Shown: positions 30,277 to 39,269 of the stretch, piece after piece | Layout of the letters: the number at the start of each line of letters is the position of its first letter | How positions within the stretch are numbered: position 1 is the first letter of the stretch | Assembly (NCBI GenBank): GCA_902562425.1 | Contig: CACETF010000009.1 | Coordinates: forward strand, 50,476 to 114,475 | Source of the DNA: Porticoccaceae bacterium | GTDB lineage: Bacteria; Pseudomonadota; Gammaproteobacteria; Pseudomonadales; Porticoccaceae | Length of the DNA: 64,000 nt | Direction: 5' to 3' | The notes under the pieces: generated by a model | Seen by the model: only the letters and a program-made list of their open reading frames with translations | Told to the model about the DNA's origin: nothing | The model's database searches: none | Made by a program: the position numbers and the translations under genes

Positions 30277-31554
30277 CTAGACTTCACGTTTCTTTCCGCT
30301 GGATGCGCGTTCCTGCATATCGGACTGAATATAAACTTGATCGGTCGTACCCATGTTCGCGTGGCCAAGGTCATCGGCCATATGCTTCAAAGGGCGGATT
30401 GATATGTCTTGAGAGGCACCTGTATGGCGAAGCCAGTGGGTCGAAGCCGACTTTAATGACTCCGCATCCTCGCGGAAGCCTAAGTTTCTCATATGTATAT
30501 AAGCAGCATTAAAATTATCTTGCACGATGCGACGTATCTGTCTTGACGACATGCCACCCACACCTCGGATTTTTGTCACAAGGGCCGAATTTGCATTGAA
30601 GCTATGATCGTTTTCTTGTCGATAATTTTTGTATCTCTCAATATATGGAAGTAGTGCATTGGGAACAGAGACATCGCGAATTTTATTTCCTTTACCAAAT
30701 ACTTTAAACCAATTATTTCCATTATGGTCCGACCAAAAATGACTCCATATGGGCATCCAATTAGGTCTTTCCGACAATTCGGAGACCCTCAAATATAGGG
30801 ATTTCAGCATAGCAATAATAAATAAAGTGCGCTCGTTTCTTGAGTCTTGATCCGCTGTTCGAGAGGCCGTATCAAGGACACAGCGCCATTGAGCTTGTGA
30901 TAAACGCTTGATATTTTTTTGCGTGGCACCCCTCACAAGATAAGGCGATTGTTTTCGTATGGCAGGAATGGGATTGCCGGTAGCATAATTTTCTTCAGTC
31001 AAATAGTCAAAGAAACAAGCGATCGCTGAGAAAGATATTTTCATTGCCTGATTTGATAACTTATGTGCTTTTTTATTTGGTACCGGATTAAGGCCACTCT
31101 CTATGGCGGTCATACGATCTTGCTTTGAAATCTTTACTACAAACGGCCTCCATAGAGGGTTCTGACGTTTAGATCCGGAAACTAACTGAAAACGATCATG
31201 AACTGCAGTCGCAACCCAATCTGGTGGTGGCTGATTTAAAAAGTCAAAGAAAGACTCTAGATCGGATCTAGTAAGAGTAACCACCGATTTGCCGGGAAAA
31301 GTCCAAGACCATAGGAGAAGTCGTTCAATTTCGTTCCTATAAACTCGAAAGGTAGATTCATTTTTGCGGCTATAGCTTTTTAAAAACTGTTGAGCCTGTA
31401 TAAAATCATCCTGAACTGTAGGCACTTGTTCACTCATATTTTTTACAAATAAATTTGAATCTGGGTAGTCACTTAGCATAGAAAGACCGCTCGGTAATCT
31501 TATGAACCTCCTGTGAGAGTCAAAAAGCGCTTTCGATTTGAATTTGGTGTTCAT
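30277..31554 (-). CDS. Tyrosine recombinase (phage-integrase family)
   Basis: The catalytic residues of the family are all visible: R256 (YLRVSEL), a beta-hairpin lysine in FGKGNKIRD, H373-x-x-R376 (HWLRHTG), H398 (DLGHANMG) and the nucleophile Y408. The N-terminal half (about 60-230) carries the SAM-like core-binding domain. At 425 residues it is longer than XerC/XerD (about 300) and has an N-terminal extension of some 50 residues. No cargo genes, tRNA or obvious flanking att repeats are next to it. It could be a relic integrase of a lost element or a resident chromosomal recombinase. Confidence 0.88.
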   Translation of the reverse strand: MNTKFKSKALFDSHRRFIRLPSGLSMLSDYPDSNLFVKNMSEQVPTVQDDFIQAQQFLKSYSRKNESTFRVYRNEIERLLLWSWTFPGKSVVTLTRSDLESFFDFLNQPPPDWVATAVHDRFQLVSGSKRQNPLWRPFVVKISKQDRMTAIESGLNPVPNKKAHKLSNQAMKISFSAIACFFDYLTEENYATGNPIPAIRKQSPYLVRGATQKNIKRLSQAQWRCVLDTASRTADQDSRNERTLFIIAMLKSLYLRVSELSERPNWMPIWSHFWSDHNGNNWFKVFGKGNKIRDVSVPNALLPYIERYKNYRQENDHSFNANSALVTKIRGVGGMSSRQIRRIVQDNFNAAYIHMRNLGFREDAESLKSASTHWLRHTGASQDISIRPLKHMADDLGHANMGTTDQVYIQSDMQERASSGKKREV

Positions 31555-31828
31555 TCTATTGTTATGTTATTTGAGAACCTATTTTTAGATATACTACATC
31601 TCACCATATTTTAGTAAGACCTTTAATTAAGATTAGCGGACATAGGAGCCAAGTCCTGCATTAGCAATCTATCTACGTTGTAAGTGACCACATTCCCTCC
31701 TCTCAAAAATAGTAATGAAAGCAGCCAGCATTTTAACTTAATAAAATCCAGTCACCAAATCAAGAATTTACACTGTAACAACATCCCAGGCTTCTGATAA
31801 AATCTATTAATAACTACTGGATAAGTGT

Positions 31829-34048
31829 ATGAATAAATTTTTTTTCACGATCTTAATAGCTATTAGTACCGAAAATGCAATTGGTTATGTTTCTCCTACA
31901 ATATCATTTGACAACGAGTATAAAGAGCTATACGTAGAGATTGTGGGGAACTTGCAAGAACGTCACTACAAAGGAGCCATCATTAACGATATTTTCTCTA
32001 AAAACTACTTTACCAACTATCTAGAAAATATCGATCCCAATAAAGTTTTCTTATTAAAAAAAGATATAGATGAATTCAAGAAATGGCAATATTCATTAGA
32101 TGATCTCATGATATCTGGAGATATCACCCCAGGTTACGAAATTTACAACCGCTTTTTGAATAGAGCTATCTCTCAACTACACTATAATATAGAACTATTA
32201 GAAAGCGATTATATTCTCGACCTTGAAAGTCCATCTTTTTTTGTTACCGACGTAAAAAAGAGAGACTGGCCAAAAAATTTGGATGCGGCACGGCGGCATT
32301 GGAGAGACATTATAACTGACGGAATGATTAGATTACTGCTAAACGATAAAGAACCCCTAGACGCAAGAGCAGTGTTGATAAAACGATATAAAAACCAGAT
32401 TAAACAATACTTGCAAAGAAATAGCCAAGATGTTTTTCAACAATATGTTAACTCCTTTGCTGAGCTTTATGATCCTCATACAGCTTATTATTCTCCAAGG
32501 AACAGTGAAAATTTCCAGATCAATATGTCCCTATCCTTAGAAGGCATTGGAGCAGAATTAAGGACTGAAGATGACTATACAAAAGTAATAAGAGTCATCC
32601 CAGGTGGACCTGCAGATCTGCAAGGTATTCTTCAAGCTGAAGACCGAATAATTGGTGTTGGACAGCAAGATACACCCATCGTTGATGTCATAGGATGGAG
32701 GATTGATAACGTCGTAAATCTGATCAGAGGGCCTAAAGGTTCACTAGTGCGCTTACAGGTCATACCTGCAAGGACTGATCACTCAAGAGCTTCAAAGATT
32801 ATTGAAATCACTCGTGATAAAGTAAAGCTAGAGGAAAAATCAGCACAGAAACATATCATCAAGATAAACCGTAATGGAGATATGTTTCGCCTGGGCGTGC
32901 TCGATATACCAGCGTTCTATATGGATTTCGAGGCATTTAAGGAAAGAGATCCAAACTATAAAAGTACAACGAGGGACGTGAGAAACTTACTAAAAGAGCT
33001 CGAAAAAGAAAAGGTTGATGGCATTGTTCTTGACTTGAGGAATAATGGGGGTGGTTCTTTAAGAGAAGCTATCAACTTGACTGACCTGTTTATCGATCCG
33101 GGCCCAGTTGTTCAAATCAGGGACGCGAGAAGAAGAACTTATCAACCAGGTAAGGCGCTATACAAAAGCGAGTATACTGGCCCTCTTATTGTAGTAACAA
33201 ATCGACTGAGTGCTTCGGCCTCTGAAATAATGGCAGGAGCTCTACAAGATTACGGGAGGGCATTAATAGTTGGCAGTCAAACTTTCGGTAAAGGTACCGT
33301 CCAAGATGTTACGCCTCTTACGACTGGGCAATTAAAAGTTACCAATGCAAAATTTTATCGTATTTCTGGAGATAGCACGCAGCATCGCGGTGTTTGGCCA
33401 GATATTATCTTTCCATCTAGCTTCGATCCAGAGCAGGTTGGAGAATCGCATAGAGAGACTGCACTCCCCTGGGACAGAGTGTCTTCCGTGCGGCATAAGG
33501 TTTCGGGTAACCTAAAGCAGTACCTACGTTTTTTGCAGGAGTTACATGAAGTTCGTGTTTCCTCTGGATCAGATTTTGGCCACCTAAAGAAACAACTCTC
33601 CTTAAACAAGGAGTGGAGGGACCAAGATATTCTATCGCTGAGCTTAAAGACTCGGCGTGCGCGTATTAAAAACTTTGAGTCCGCACAACTAGTCCTCGAA
33701 AACAACCGACGAAATGAACTGGAACTTCCTCCGTACGCAACAATTGATGCCTGGAATGAAGCCGAAAATATAAAAAACGCTAAAACCCATGTGATAGAGA
33801 AAGGAGACAGCTTATCTCTAATAGCCTTAAGATATAAAGTCTCCATTCCCCAAATTATTGAAGCTAATTCAATGACCGTTGAAGCTAAACTAGCAGTTGG
33901 AGACACACTTAAACTAGGTAAAAAAAAGAACATATTTGAGCCAGATCCAATCTTGGAAGAGGCAGGTCAAATACTTATTGATCAAATACTTTTGCAATCA
34001 AAAGGCATAAAACCGCAACAATTATTTTCTATTTCTATGAGGCGATAA
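31829..34048 (+). CDS. prc: Tail-specific C-terminal processing protease (Prc/Tsp) with LysM domain
   Basis: A periplasmic serine protease of 739 residues. An N-terminal hydrophobic stretch (residues 4-19) serves as export signal. An alpha-helical N-domain (about 40-220) is followed by a PDZ domain (about 235-310) and the S41 protease core with the Ser in NRLSASASEIMAGALQDYG (near residue 461) and the Lys in FGKGTVQD (near 487). The DUF3340-type C-terminal region follows. Between that region and the final helix (DPILEEAGQILIDQ) is a LysM domain at residues 654-697 (HVIEKGDSLSLIALRY…GDTLKLG), a peptidoglycan-binding module that E. coli Tsp lacks. Prc trims penicillin-binding protein 3 and controls murein hydrolases in relatives. 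xthA begins at the base after the stop. Confidence 0.93.
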   Translation: MNKFFFTILIAISTENAIGYVSPTISFDNEYKELYVEIVGNLQERHYKGAIINDIFSKNYFTNYLENIDPNKVFLLKKDIDEFKKWQYSLDDLMISGDITPGYEIYNRFLNRAISQLHYNIELLESDYILDLESPSFFVTDVKKRDWPKNLDAARRHWRDIITDGMIRLLLNDKEPLDARAVLIKRYKNQIKQYLQRNSQDVFQQYVNSFAELYDPHTAYYSPRNSENFQINMSLSLEGIGAELRTEDDYTKVIRVIPGGPADLQGILQAEDRIIGVGQQDTPIVDVIGWRIDNVVNLIRGPKGSLVRLQVIPARTDHSRASKIIEITRDKVKLEEKSAQKHIIKINRNGDMFRLGVLDIPAFYMDFEAFKERDPNYKSTTRDVRNLLKELEKEKVDGIVLDLRNNGGGSLREAINLTDLFIDPGPVVQIRDARRRTYQPGKALYKSEYTGPLIVVTNRLSASASEIMAGALQDYGRALIVGSQTFGKGTVQDVTPLTTGQLKVTNAKFYRISGDSTQHRGVWPDIIFPSSFDPEQVGESHRETALPWDRVSSVRHKVSGNLKQYLRFLQELHEVRVSSGSDFGHLKKQLSLNKEWRDQDILSLSLKTRRARIKNFESAQLVLENNRRNELELPPYATIDAWNEAENIKNAKTHVIEKGDSLSLIALRYKVSIPQIIEANSMTVEAKLAVGDTLKLGKKKNIFEPDPILEEAGQILIDQILLQSKGIKPQQLFSISMRR

Positions 34049-34864
34049 ATGTCTAAACGATTAGTATGCTTTAACGTAAATGGTATTCGGGCACGAACAG
34101 CACAGCTTAAATATGTTTTGGAAAAACACAAACCAGATATCATAGGTTTGCAAGAGACAAAAGTTGACGATGGCTCATTCCCAATTGATGAGATTTCTGA
34201 GTTGGGGTACCACGCTAGCTTTTTTGGTCAAAAGGGGCACTATGGTGTCGCCCTACTCAGTAAAGAAGAACCGCTGGTGGTAAGAAAAGGCTTTCCTAAC
34301 GATCTCAAAGAAGCGCAACGCAGGTTTATTTACGGAAAATATCCATATAAACAAGGGAATCTGCACGTGTTGAATGGATATTTTCCACAGGGGGAAAACC
34401 GAGATCATCCTGAAAAATTTCCCGCAAAGCGACGTTTCTATAAGGATTTATGCTCTTATTTAAATACAAGCTTTACACCGAGTGACGTTCTTATTCTGAT
34501 GGGTGACATGAATGTGGCGTCAACAGATGCCGATGTTGGATTAACGGATGAGAATATAAAAAGGTGGTTACGATCGGGTAAAACAAGCTTCCTTCCAGAG
34601 GAACGTGGTTGGCTTAAAAATCTTTTGGATTTTGGGCTGACAGATACATTCAGAGAGCATTGGGGGCCCGATGAGCGCGTGTATAGCTGGTATGATTATA
34701 GAAGTAGAGGGTTCGAGCAGAATCCAAAACGTGGTTTGCGCATAGACCTTATATTAGCATCGAATCCTGCGCGATTACTTATTACAGACAGTGGCATAGA
34801 TGTAGATTCCAGAGCGCATGAAAAGCCATCTGATCATTGCCCTATCTGGATTGATATGATGTAG
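34049..34864 (+). CDS. xthA: Exodeoxyribonuclease III
   Basis: An AP endonuclease and 3'-exonuclease of base excision repair, 271 residues (E. coli 268). The metal/catalytic residues are in N-G-I-R (11-14), QETKVDD (E36), GDMNVASTDADVG and the terminal SDHCPIW. The ATG follows the prc stop with no gap, and the ribosome site GAGG lies inside the prc end, so the two are cotranscribed. Confidence 0.95.
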   Translation: MSKRLVCFNVNGIRARTAQLKYVLEKHKPDIIGLQETKVDDGSFPIDEISELGYHASFFGQKGHYGVALLSKEEPLVVRKGFPNDLKEAQRRFIYGKYPYKQGNLHVLNGYFPQGENRDHPEKFPAKRRFYKDLCSYLNTSFTPSDVLILMGDMNVASTDADVGLTDENIKRWLRSGKTSFLPEERGWLKNLLDFGLTDTFREHWGPDERVYSWYDYRSRGFEQNPKRGLRIDLILASNPARLLITDSGIDVDSRAHEKPSDHCPIWIDMM

Positions 34865-36241
34865 CTCAATTCAAAATTTGAAATACAAAAAAAGAAATAG
34901 CTGACCAGCAACGCACTCATAACGCGATGCGACATTTTCACCTACCACAGGCATTATCCCAATCACACAGATCGGATCGTGATTAAAATCTGATATGAGG
35001 TCATGAAGACTGACCATCAAACCCGAACTTTAACTTCAAGTGTCAGGCTCATTTATTGATTAAATATCATCGCCTTTAAAATTTTGAGGGAAAAACAGGT
35101 CGGTTTAGCACGTCTTCAAGTGCTTTCGGTTAGCCTCATTGATCACCGATAAGTCCAATCTTGTGATTGTATCTTTCAGCCTTTAAGTATTTTCACAGGC
35201 TAACACTCCGTCATCTGTAAGTCTCAACCTAAGAAAATTAAGACCGCTAAACAGTTTAACCTTAGAATTATCGTCGTTATGTGTACTAGGCACTTGATTA
35301 TTTTGCTCGCGATCGTAAGCCATGAATAAATCTTATGCATATCAAAATACCAAACTTACTAATTTTTCGGCAAACTAACTCCGACAGATTTTTTGATTCC
35401 ATTGTTTACTAATCATTCCAACCAAGTAACTAGAATTAATTAGATCATGGTCCCAAAAAATTACTGAGTAACGAATAACATCCCAAAATTTTGTCAATCT
35501 GGCTCAAGTATTCGATTGCTAGCAGCGGTTGCAAGAGCTTAGATTAGTAACAGTAAGGCTACCAATAGCCATAGTAATTACATAGATTTACTCACCCTCC
35601 CTCAGGGCGGGAGTTTCGATTTAAACAGATCATTTAGTACTTTGCTACGAGAAAATTGTAGTTCATTATCACAATTTGGGATAACGATAAGGTAACCATA
35701 CCAATGGTGTACCCCACTTCTTGATCCAATCTTGTCAAGTGGACTTTTGCAAGAGAATGGGAATGGCTGTTGTCGTTTTCGAACACATAGATGCTTCATT
35801 ACATTGATACACTTCACGAGCTTTTTTGGTTATTAATGCCACTGAAATTGAGCTCGTTGCCAATCCTCTTCTAAATATCCTGTTATGCAATTTTTTTCTC
35901 TTCAAATGCTTCATTTTTGCGTTAGACTGGCAATCAACTCAAAGGTAAATCATTTACGCCACCGGCTATAAAGCACGCTGTGCAACATTCTCACTCAATG
36001 GCCAACTAATTGACGACTGGTTTCCACTGCATTAGCCTCCCTACTCCAATCAGCTGTCAGTCCTTTTTTATTTCAATAAAACTTAATCAGACAATATAGT
36101 CTTTTTTATACGTTAGCATCGAGAGTTTAAAGATACAGTTTCCGCTGTGTTTTCCTATATCACTCAAAACTATCATGATCGACAAATATTTAAAAGCACT
36201 CAATTTGCAAAAAAAACTGGTTATCATTATTTCCTACATAT
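34865..36241. other. Gene-free region of about 1.4 kb
   Basis: No convincing protein or RNA gene. Short minus-strand frames exist (71 codons at 35602-35817 and a 57-codon one just upstream of it), both lacking recognisable domains. A small GC hairpin CTCCC/GGGAG occurs near 35588-35604, followed by TTTCGATTT, a weak terminator candidate. No tRNA, tmRNA, RNase P or SRP signature was seen. The length is out of line with the otherwise compact window; a decayed gene is possible. Confidence 0.45.
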
Positions 36242-36760
36242 TTAGTTACCCTTTGAATGGCTCGCATGCCTATTTAGAGGCAACGAGGAGTCATTTTTTC
36301 CACGTTTGACATCCATTGTAAACTGGTGTGTTAACCCACAGGAAAATATCAACATAACATTAAAGCTACTCAAACTATTGCCCGAAAAATGCGGGTCACT
36401 TAACATCAAATGTTTTCCACCGGGAGCAAAGAGGATTTCCTCTCGAGGATTAATCTTTATAACTGACAACCTAGACATTGTTGCGGTCTCTCGTTGCTGC
36501 TTTGTCTCATGGATCTCTACACTATCATAGGCAGGACTGGCCGCATTCACTAATGTCAAAGTCTCTGTTCCGTTATTTGTCAATGAAAAATAACCTGCGG
36601 TTACTTTTGAGTTTGGTGGCATTGCTGGTGTCCATGCGTTCGTTATAGTAACGGGGAGAATTTTAGACTCTAGCTGATTTTGATGATGTAATCCAAGCAA
36701 ACAGTTACTTGCAAATTGAGTACAAAATAAGATAAATCCTAAAACAATCTGCCTATTCAT
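36242..36760 (-). CDS. PCu(A)C-family periplasmic copper chaperone
   Basis: This 172-residue protein has an N-terminal hydrophobic export segment followed by a cupredoxin-like domain with the copper motif H-x(n)-M…H-x-M: IHETKQQRETATM and, 20-odd residues later, KHLM. The domain's AGYFSLTN strand is also present. Members deliver Cu(I) to the CuA site of cytochrome oxidase together with Sco proteins. The ATG at 36760 has GGGGAG nine bases upstream; the frame's TTG at 36769 is too close to that site. It stands alone; no oxidase genes are nearby. Confidence 0.85.
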   Translation of the reverse strand: MNRQIVLGFILFCTQFASNCLLGLHHQNQLESKILPVTITNAWTPAMPPNSKVTAGYFSLTNNGTETLTLVNAASPAYDSVEIHETKQQRETATMSRLSVIKINPREEILFAPGGKHLMLSDPHFSGNSLSSFNVMLIFSCGLTHQFTMDVKRGKNDSSLPLNRHASHSKGN

Positions 36761-36769
36761 ATGATCCAA

Positions 36770-37280
36770 CTCCCCTAACGAAATTATTTAAACAGACTCC
36801 AGTCTGGGAGCCATGAAACGCATATGTCAAAATCACATAGAAGGCATATGAGAAATTATTTCTTACATAAGATCACGCTTTACCTCGTATATCAATAAAT
36901 GTCATGACTGTAGATTAATTTAAAAACTTGTATCTTTGTGGTTTGACGAAAATGTAACCCAGAGTGAAAACCCAAATATTCTTTTAAATCATCTCAATTT
37001 CGTCCGAGAAAAATTGTCTGCAATACAATCTTTGGGAACTTTTCTGGCGAAATTCTTGTGCCTACATGAAGTCGAGATATCTCTGATTTTTCAAGCTGCA
37101 GGGCCACAGGTGGAGAGACGAAAATCCTTGCCGACAGATCTCAGAAAACTATGTAAATGATGGAGAGGGCGAGTTTGTTCCTGGTAATGACGCAGGATCT
37201 ATTGATCGCCATATACCATCAAATTTGAGCATCAAATGTTGTAGGTGGCCCCTGATATTAGGATAAACTTTTTATCAGTG
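36770..37280. other. Intergenic region between the copper chaperone and etfA
   Basis: About 510 bases. A 74-codon plus-strand frame (36936-37160) has a TTG start, no ribosome site and no recognisable domain, so it is not called. A 6-bp inverted repeat CTGATA/TATCAG lies just beyond the etfA stop but has no T-run. Nothing else stands out. Confidence 0.4.
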
Positions 37281-38210
37281 CTAAATCGCGGCTTCAAACT
37301 CTGGCAAAGCGGTAAATAAATCTCCCACCAGTCCGTAGTCAGCCACCGAAAATATAGGTGCCTCTTGATCTTTGTTAATAGCAACAATTACCCTGCTATC
37401 CTTCATCCCTGCAAGATGCTGAATAGCACCGGAAATGCCCACAGCGATATATAAATCTGGCGCTACAATCTTACCTGTCTGTCCTACCTGCATGTCATTA
37501 GGCGCGTAACCTGCATCAACTGCTGCTCGCGACGCTCCAACCGCCGCCCCTAAGTGGTCCGCAAAATCATAAATCAGCGAAAACTGTTCTTCACTACCCA
37601 AAGCTCGTCCTCCTGATACCACGACTTTCGCTCCAGCAAGCTCAGGCCGATCCGATTTAACTACTTCCTCACCAATGAACTTAGAGGACGCGCCATCAAA
37701 TGACGAAGCATATGGAGTTATTTTAGCTTTTCCGCCCGTTACTGACGCAGCCTCAAATGCCGTGCCACGAACGGTCACCACCTTGACAGGATCGCTACTA
37801 GTTATCGTTGCAATCATACTTCCTGCGTATATCGGGCGTTCGAAAGTATCGTTATCTAATATTCCACTGATATCGGATATGGCCTGTACATCCATCAGAG
37901 CCGCAGCTCGAGGTAATATATTTTTAGAGCTTGTTGTTGCTGTCGCAAATACATGAGAATAATTACTGCCAATTTTAGCAACTAAGGGAGCTAAATTTTC
38001 AGCAAGGAAATCTTTATATGCGAAGTAATCTGCCACGAAAATCTCTGTTACATGTGCTACAGATGCCGCCTGTTCCACTACCGAATTGCAATTGCTTCCC
38101 GCAACCAACATATGTATCTCTTCATCAAGCAGTTTTGCTGCGGTCACAGAGTTTAGGGTGGTGGGTAAGAGCGCCGAGTTATCGTGCTCCGCCAAAATAA
38201 GTATCGCCAT
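37281..38210 (-). CDS. etfA: Electron transfer flavoprotein alpha subunit
   Basis: The 309-residue subunit carries the FAD site; the signature PDLYIAVGISGAIQHLAGM…IVAINKDQEAPIF…DYGLVGD is complete. With EtfB it accepts electrons from acyl-CoA dehydrogenases and passes them to ETF-quinone oxidoreductase, encoded divergently nearby. Its ATG overlaps the etfB stop by one base (TAATG), so the two are translationally coupled. Confidence 0.96.
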   Translation of the reverse strand: MAILILAEHDNSALLPTTLNSVTAAKLLDEEIHMLVAGSNCNSVVEQAASVAHVTEIFVADYFAYKDFLAENLAPLVAKIGSNYSHVFATATTSSKNILPRAAALMDVQAISDISGILDNDTFERPIYAGSMIATITSSDPVKVVTVRGTAFEAASVTGGKAKITPYASSFDGASSKFIGEEVVKSDRPELAGAKVVVSGGRALGSEEQFSLIYDFADHLGAAVGASRAAVDAGYAPNDMQVGQTGKIVAPDLYIAVGISGAIQHLAGMKDSRVIVAINKDQEAPIFSVADYGLVGDLFTALPEFEAAI

Positions 38211-38959
38211 TAAATCACCTTCGCTTCATTTTTAAGTTTATCAACAAGATCTTTTACATCACGCACCAAAATCCCAGCCTTCCTTTTAGGTGGAAGTTTT
38301 ACATTAAGTAATTTCGTCCTAGGCGACACATCTACCCCAAGTTCTCCTGGCGTTACTGTTACAAGTGGCTTTCGTTTCGCTTTCATAATATTCGGAAGTG
38401 AAGCATACCGAGGCTCATTTAAACGGAGATCACTAGTCACGATGGCTGGCAACTCCAGTGAGACGGTTTGAAGACCACCGTCTACCTCTCTTTTGACCAA
38501 AACACTATTTCCCTCGACGGTTAACGCAGAGGCAAAAGTTCCTTGAGGGTAACCGGTTAACGCCCCCAGCATTTGCCCAGTTTGGTTATTATCCCCGTCA
38601 ATTGCTTGCTTACCAAGCAAAATAAGATTTGGAGTTTCACTGAGGCAAAGCTCCTTTAAGCACTTCGCAACTCCCAGCGGTTCCACAGAGATATCAGTAA
38701 GCACTAAAATAGCTCGATCCGCTCCCAGAGCGAGTGCTGTCCTCAGCTGCTCCTGCGCCTGCTGAGGCCCTATCGTAACCGCTACAATCTCTTCGGCTAT
38801 ACCTTTTTCTTTCAGCCGAATCGCCTCTTCCACCGCGATTTCACAAAATGGGTTAATAGACATTTTCAGGTTGTCAACTTCAGGGCCACTGCCGTCAGCC
38901 TTTGGTCTAACTTTTACGTTATAATCTACGACTCGTTTAACCGGAACTAGTACCCTCAT
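38210..38959 (-). CDS. etfB: Electron transfer flavoprotein beta subunit
   Basis: The 249-residue subunit (usual length) binds AMP and has the family segments [19 protein letters not shown] and [19 protein letters not shown], followed by the ETF-beta signature near VKREVDGG. The ATG has GAGG upstream. It is the first gene of etfBA and is divergent from the ETF-QO gene, the arrangement seen in Pseudomonas. Confidence 0.96.
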   Translation of the reverse strand: MRVLVPVKRVVDYNVKVRPKADGSGPEVDNLKMSINPFCEIAVEEAIRLKEKGIAEEIVAVTIGPQQAQEQLRTALALGADRAILVLTDISVEPLGVAKCLKELCLSETPNLILLGKQAIDGDNNQTGQMLGALTGYPQGTFASALTVEGNSVLVKREVDGGLQTVSLELPAIVTSDLRLNEPRYASLPNIMKAKRKPLVTVTPGELGVDVSPRTKLLNVKLPPKRKAGILVRDVKDLVDKLKNEAKVI

Positions 38960-39269
38960 AAAAACCTCACAAATTCACTTTGACCCCTCTGACCAAAATC
39001 ACAAAAGTGATACGACAGACGATCAACTATTATCAAAGGCGCCGCGCATTATTCCAATGTCCTTGTATAAAATCAATTGGAGAAAATTATCAAATAATAG
39101 CGCAACTCAACCGAACAGACATAAATAACGTAGAACTATTACGTGTGGTAAGAAAAAGTATATCATAACCGATTCGAAGTTAAGACTTTGAAAGGTGATT
39201 GTCAGCATTGCATTGGTAGCATGTACGAGTGACTCAACAAACCCAACAGATTAAATAGTGAGTGCCATT

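Noticed and set aside
33355..33933. 192-codon minus-strand frame opposite prc
   Set aside because: Antisense shadow of a clearly coding protease gene.
35602..35817. 71-codon minus-strand frame in the gene-free region
   Set aside because: No good ribosome site and no family resemblance; it may be a chance frame or a remnant.
36936..37160. 74-codon plus-strand frame between the copper chaperone and etfA
   Set aside because: TTG start without a ribosome site and no known features.
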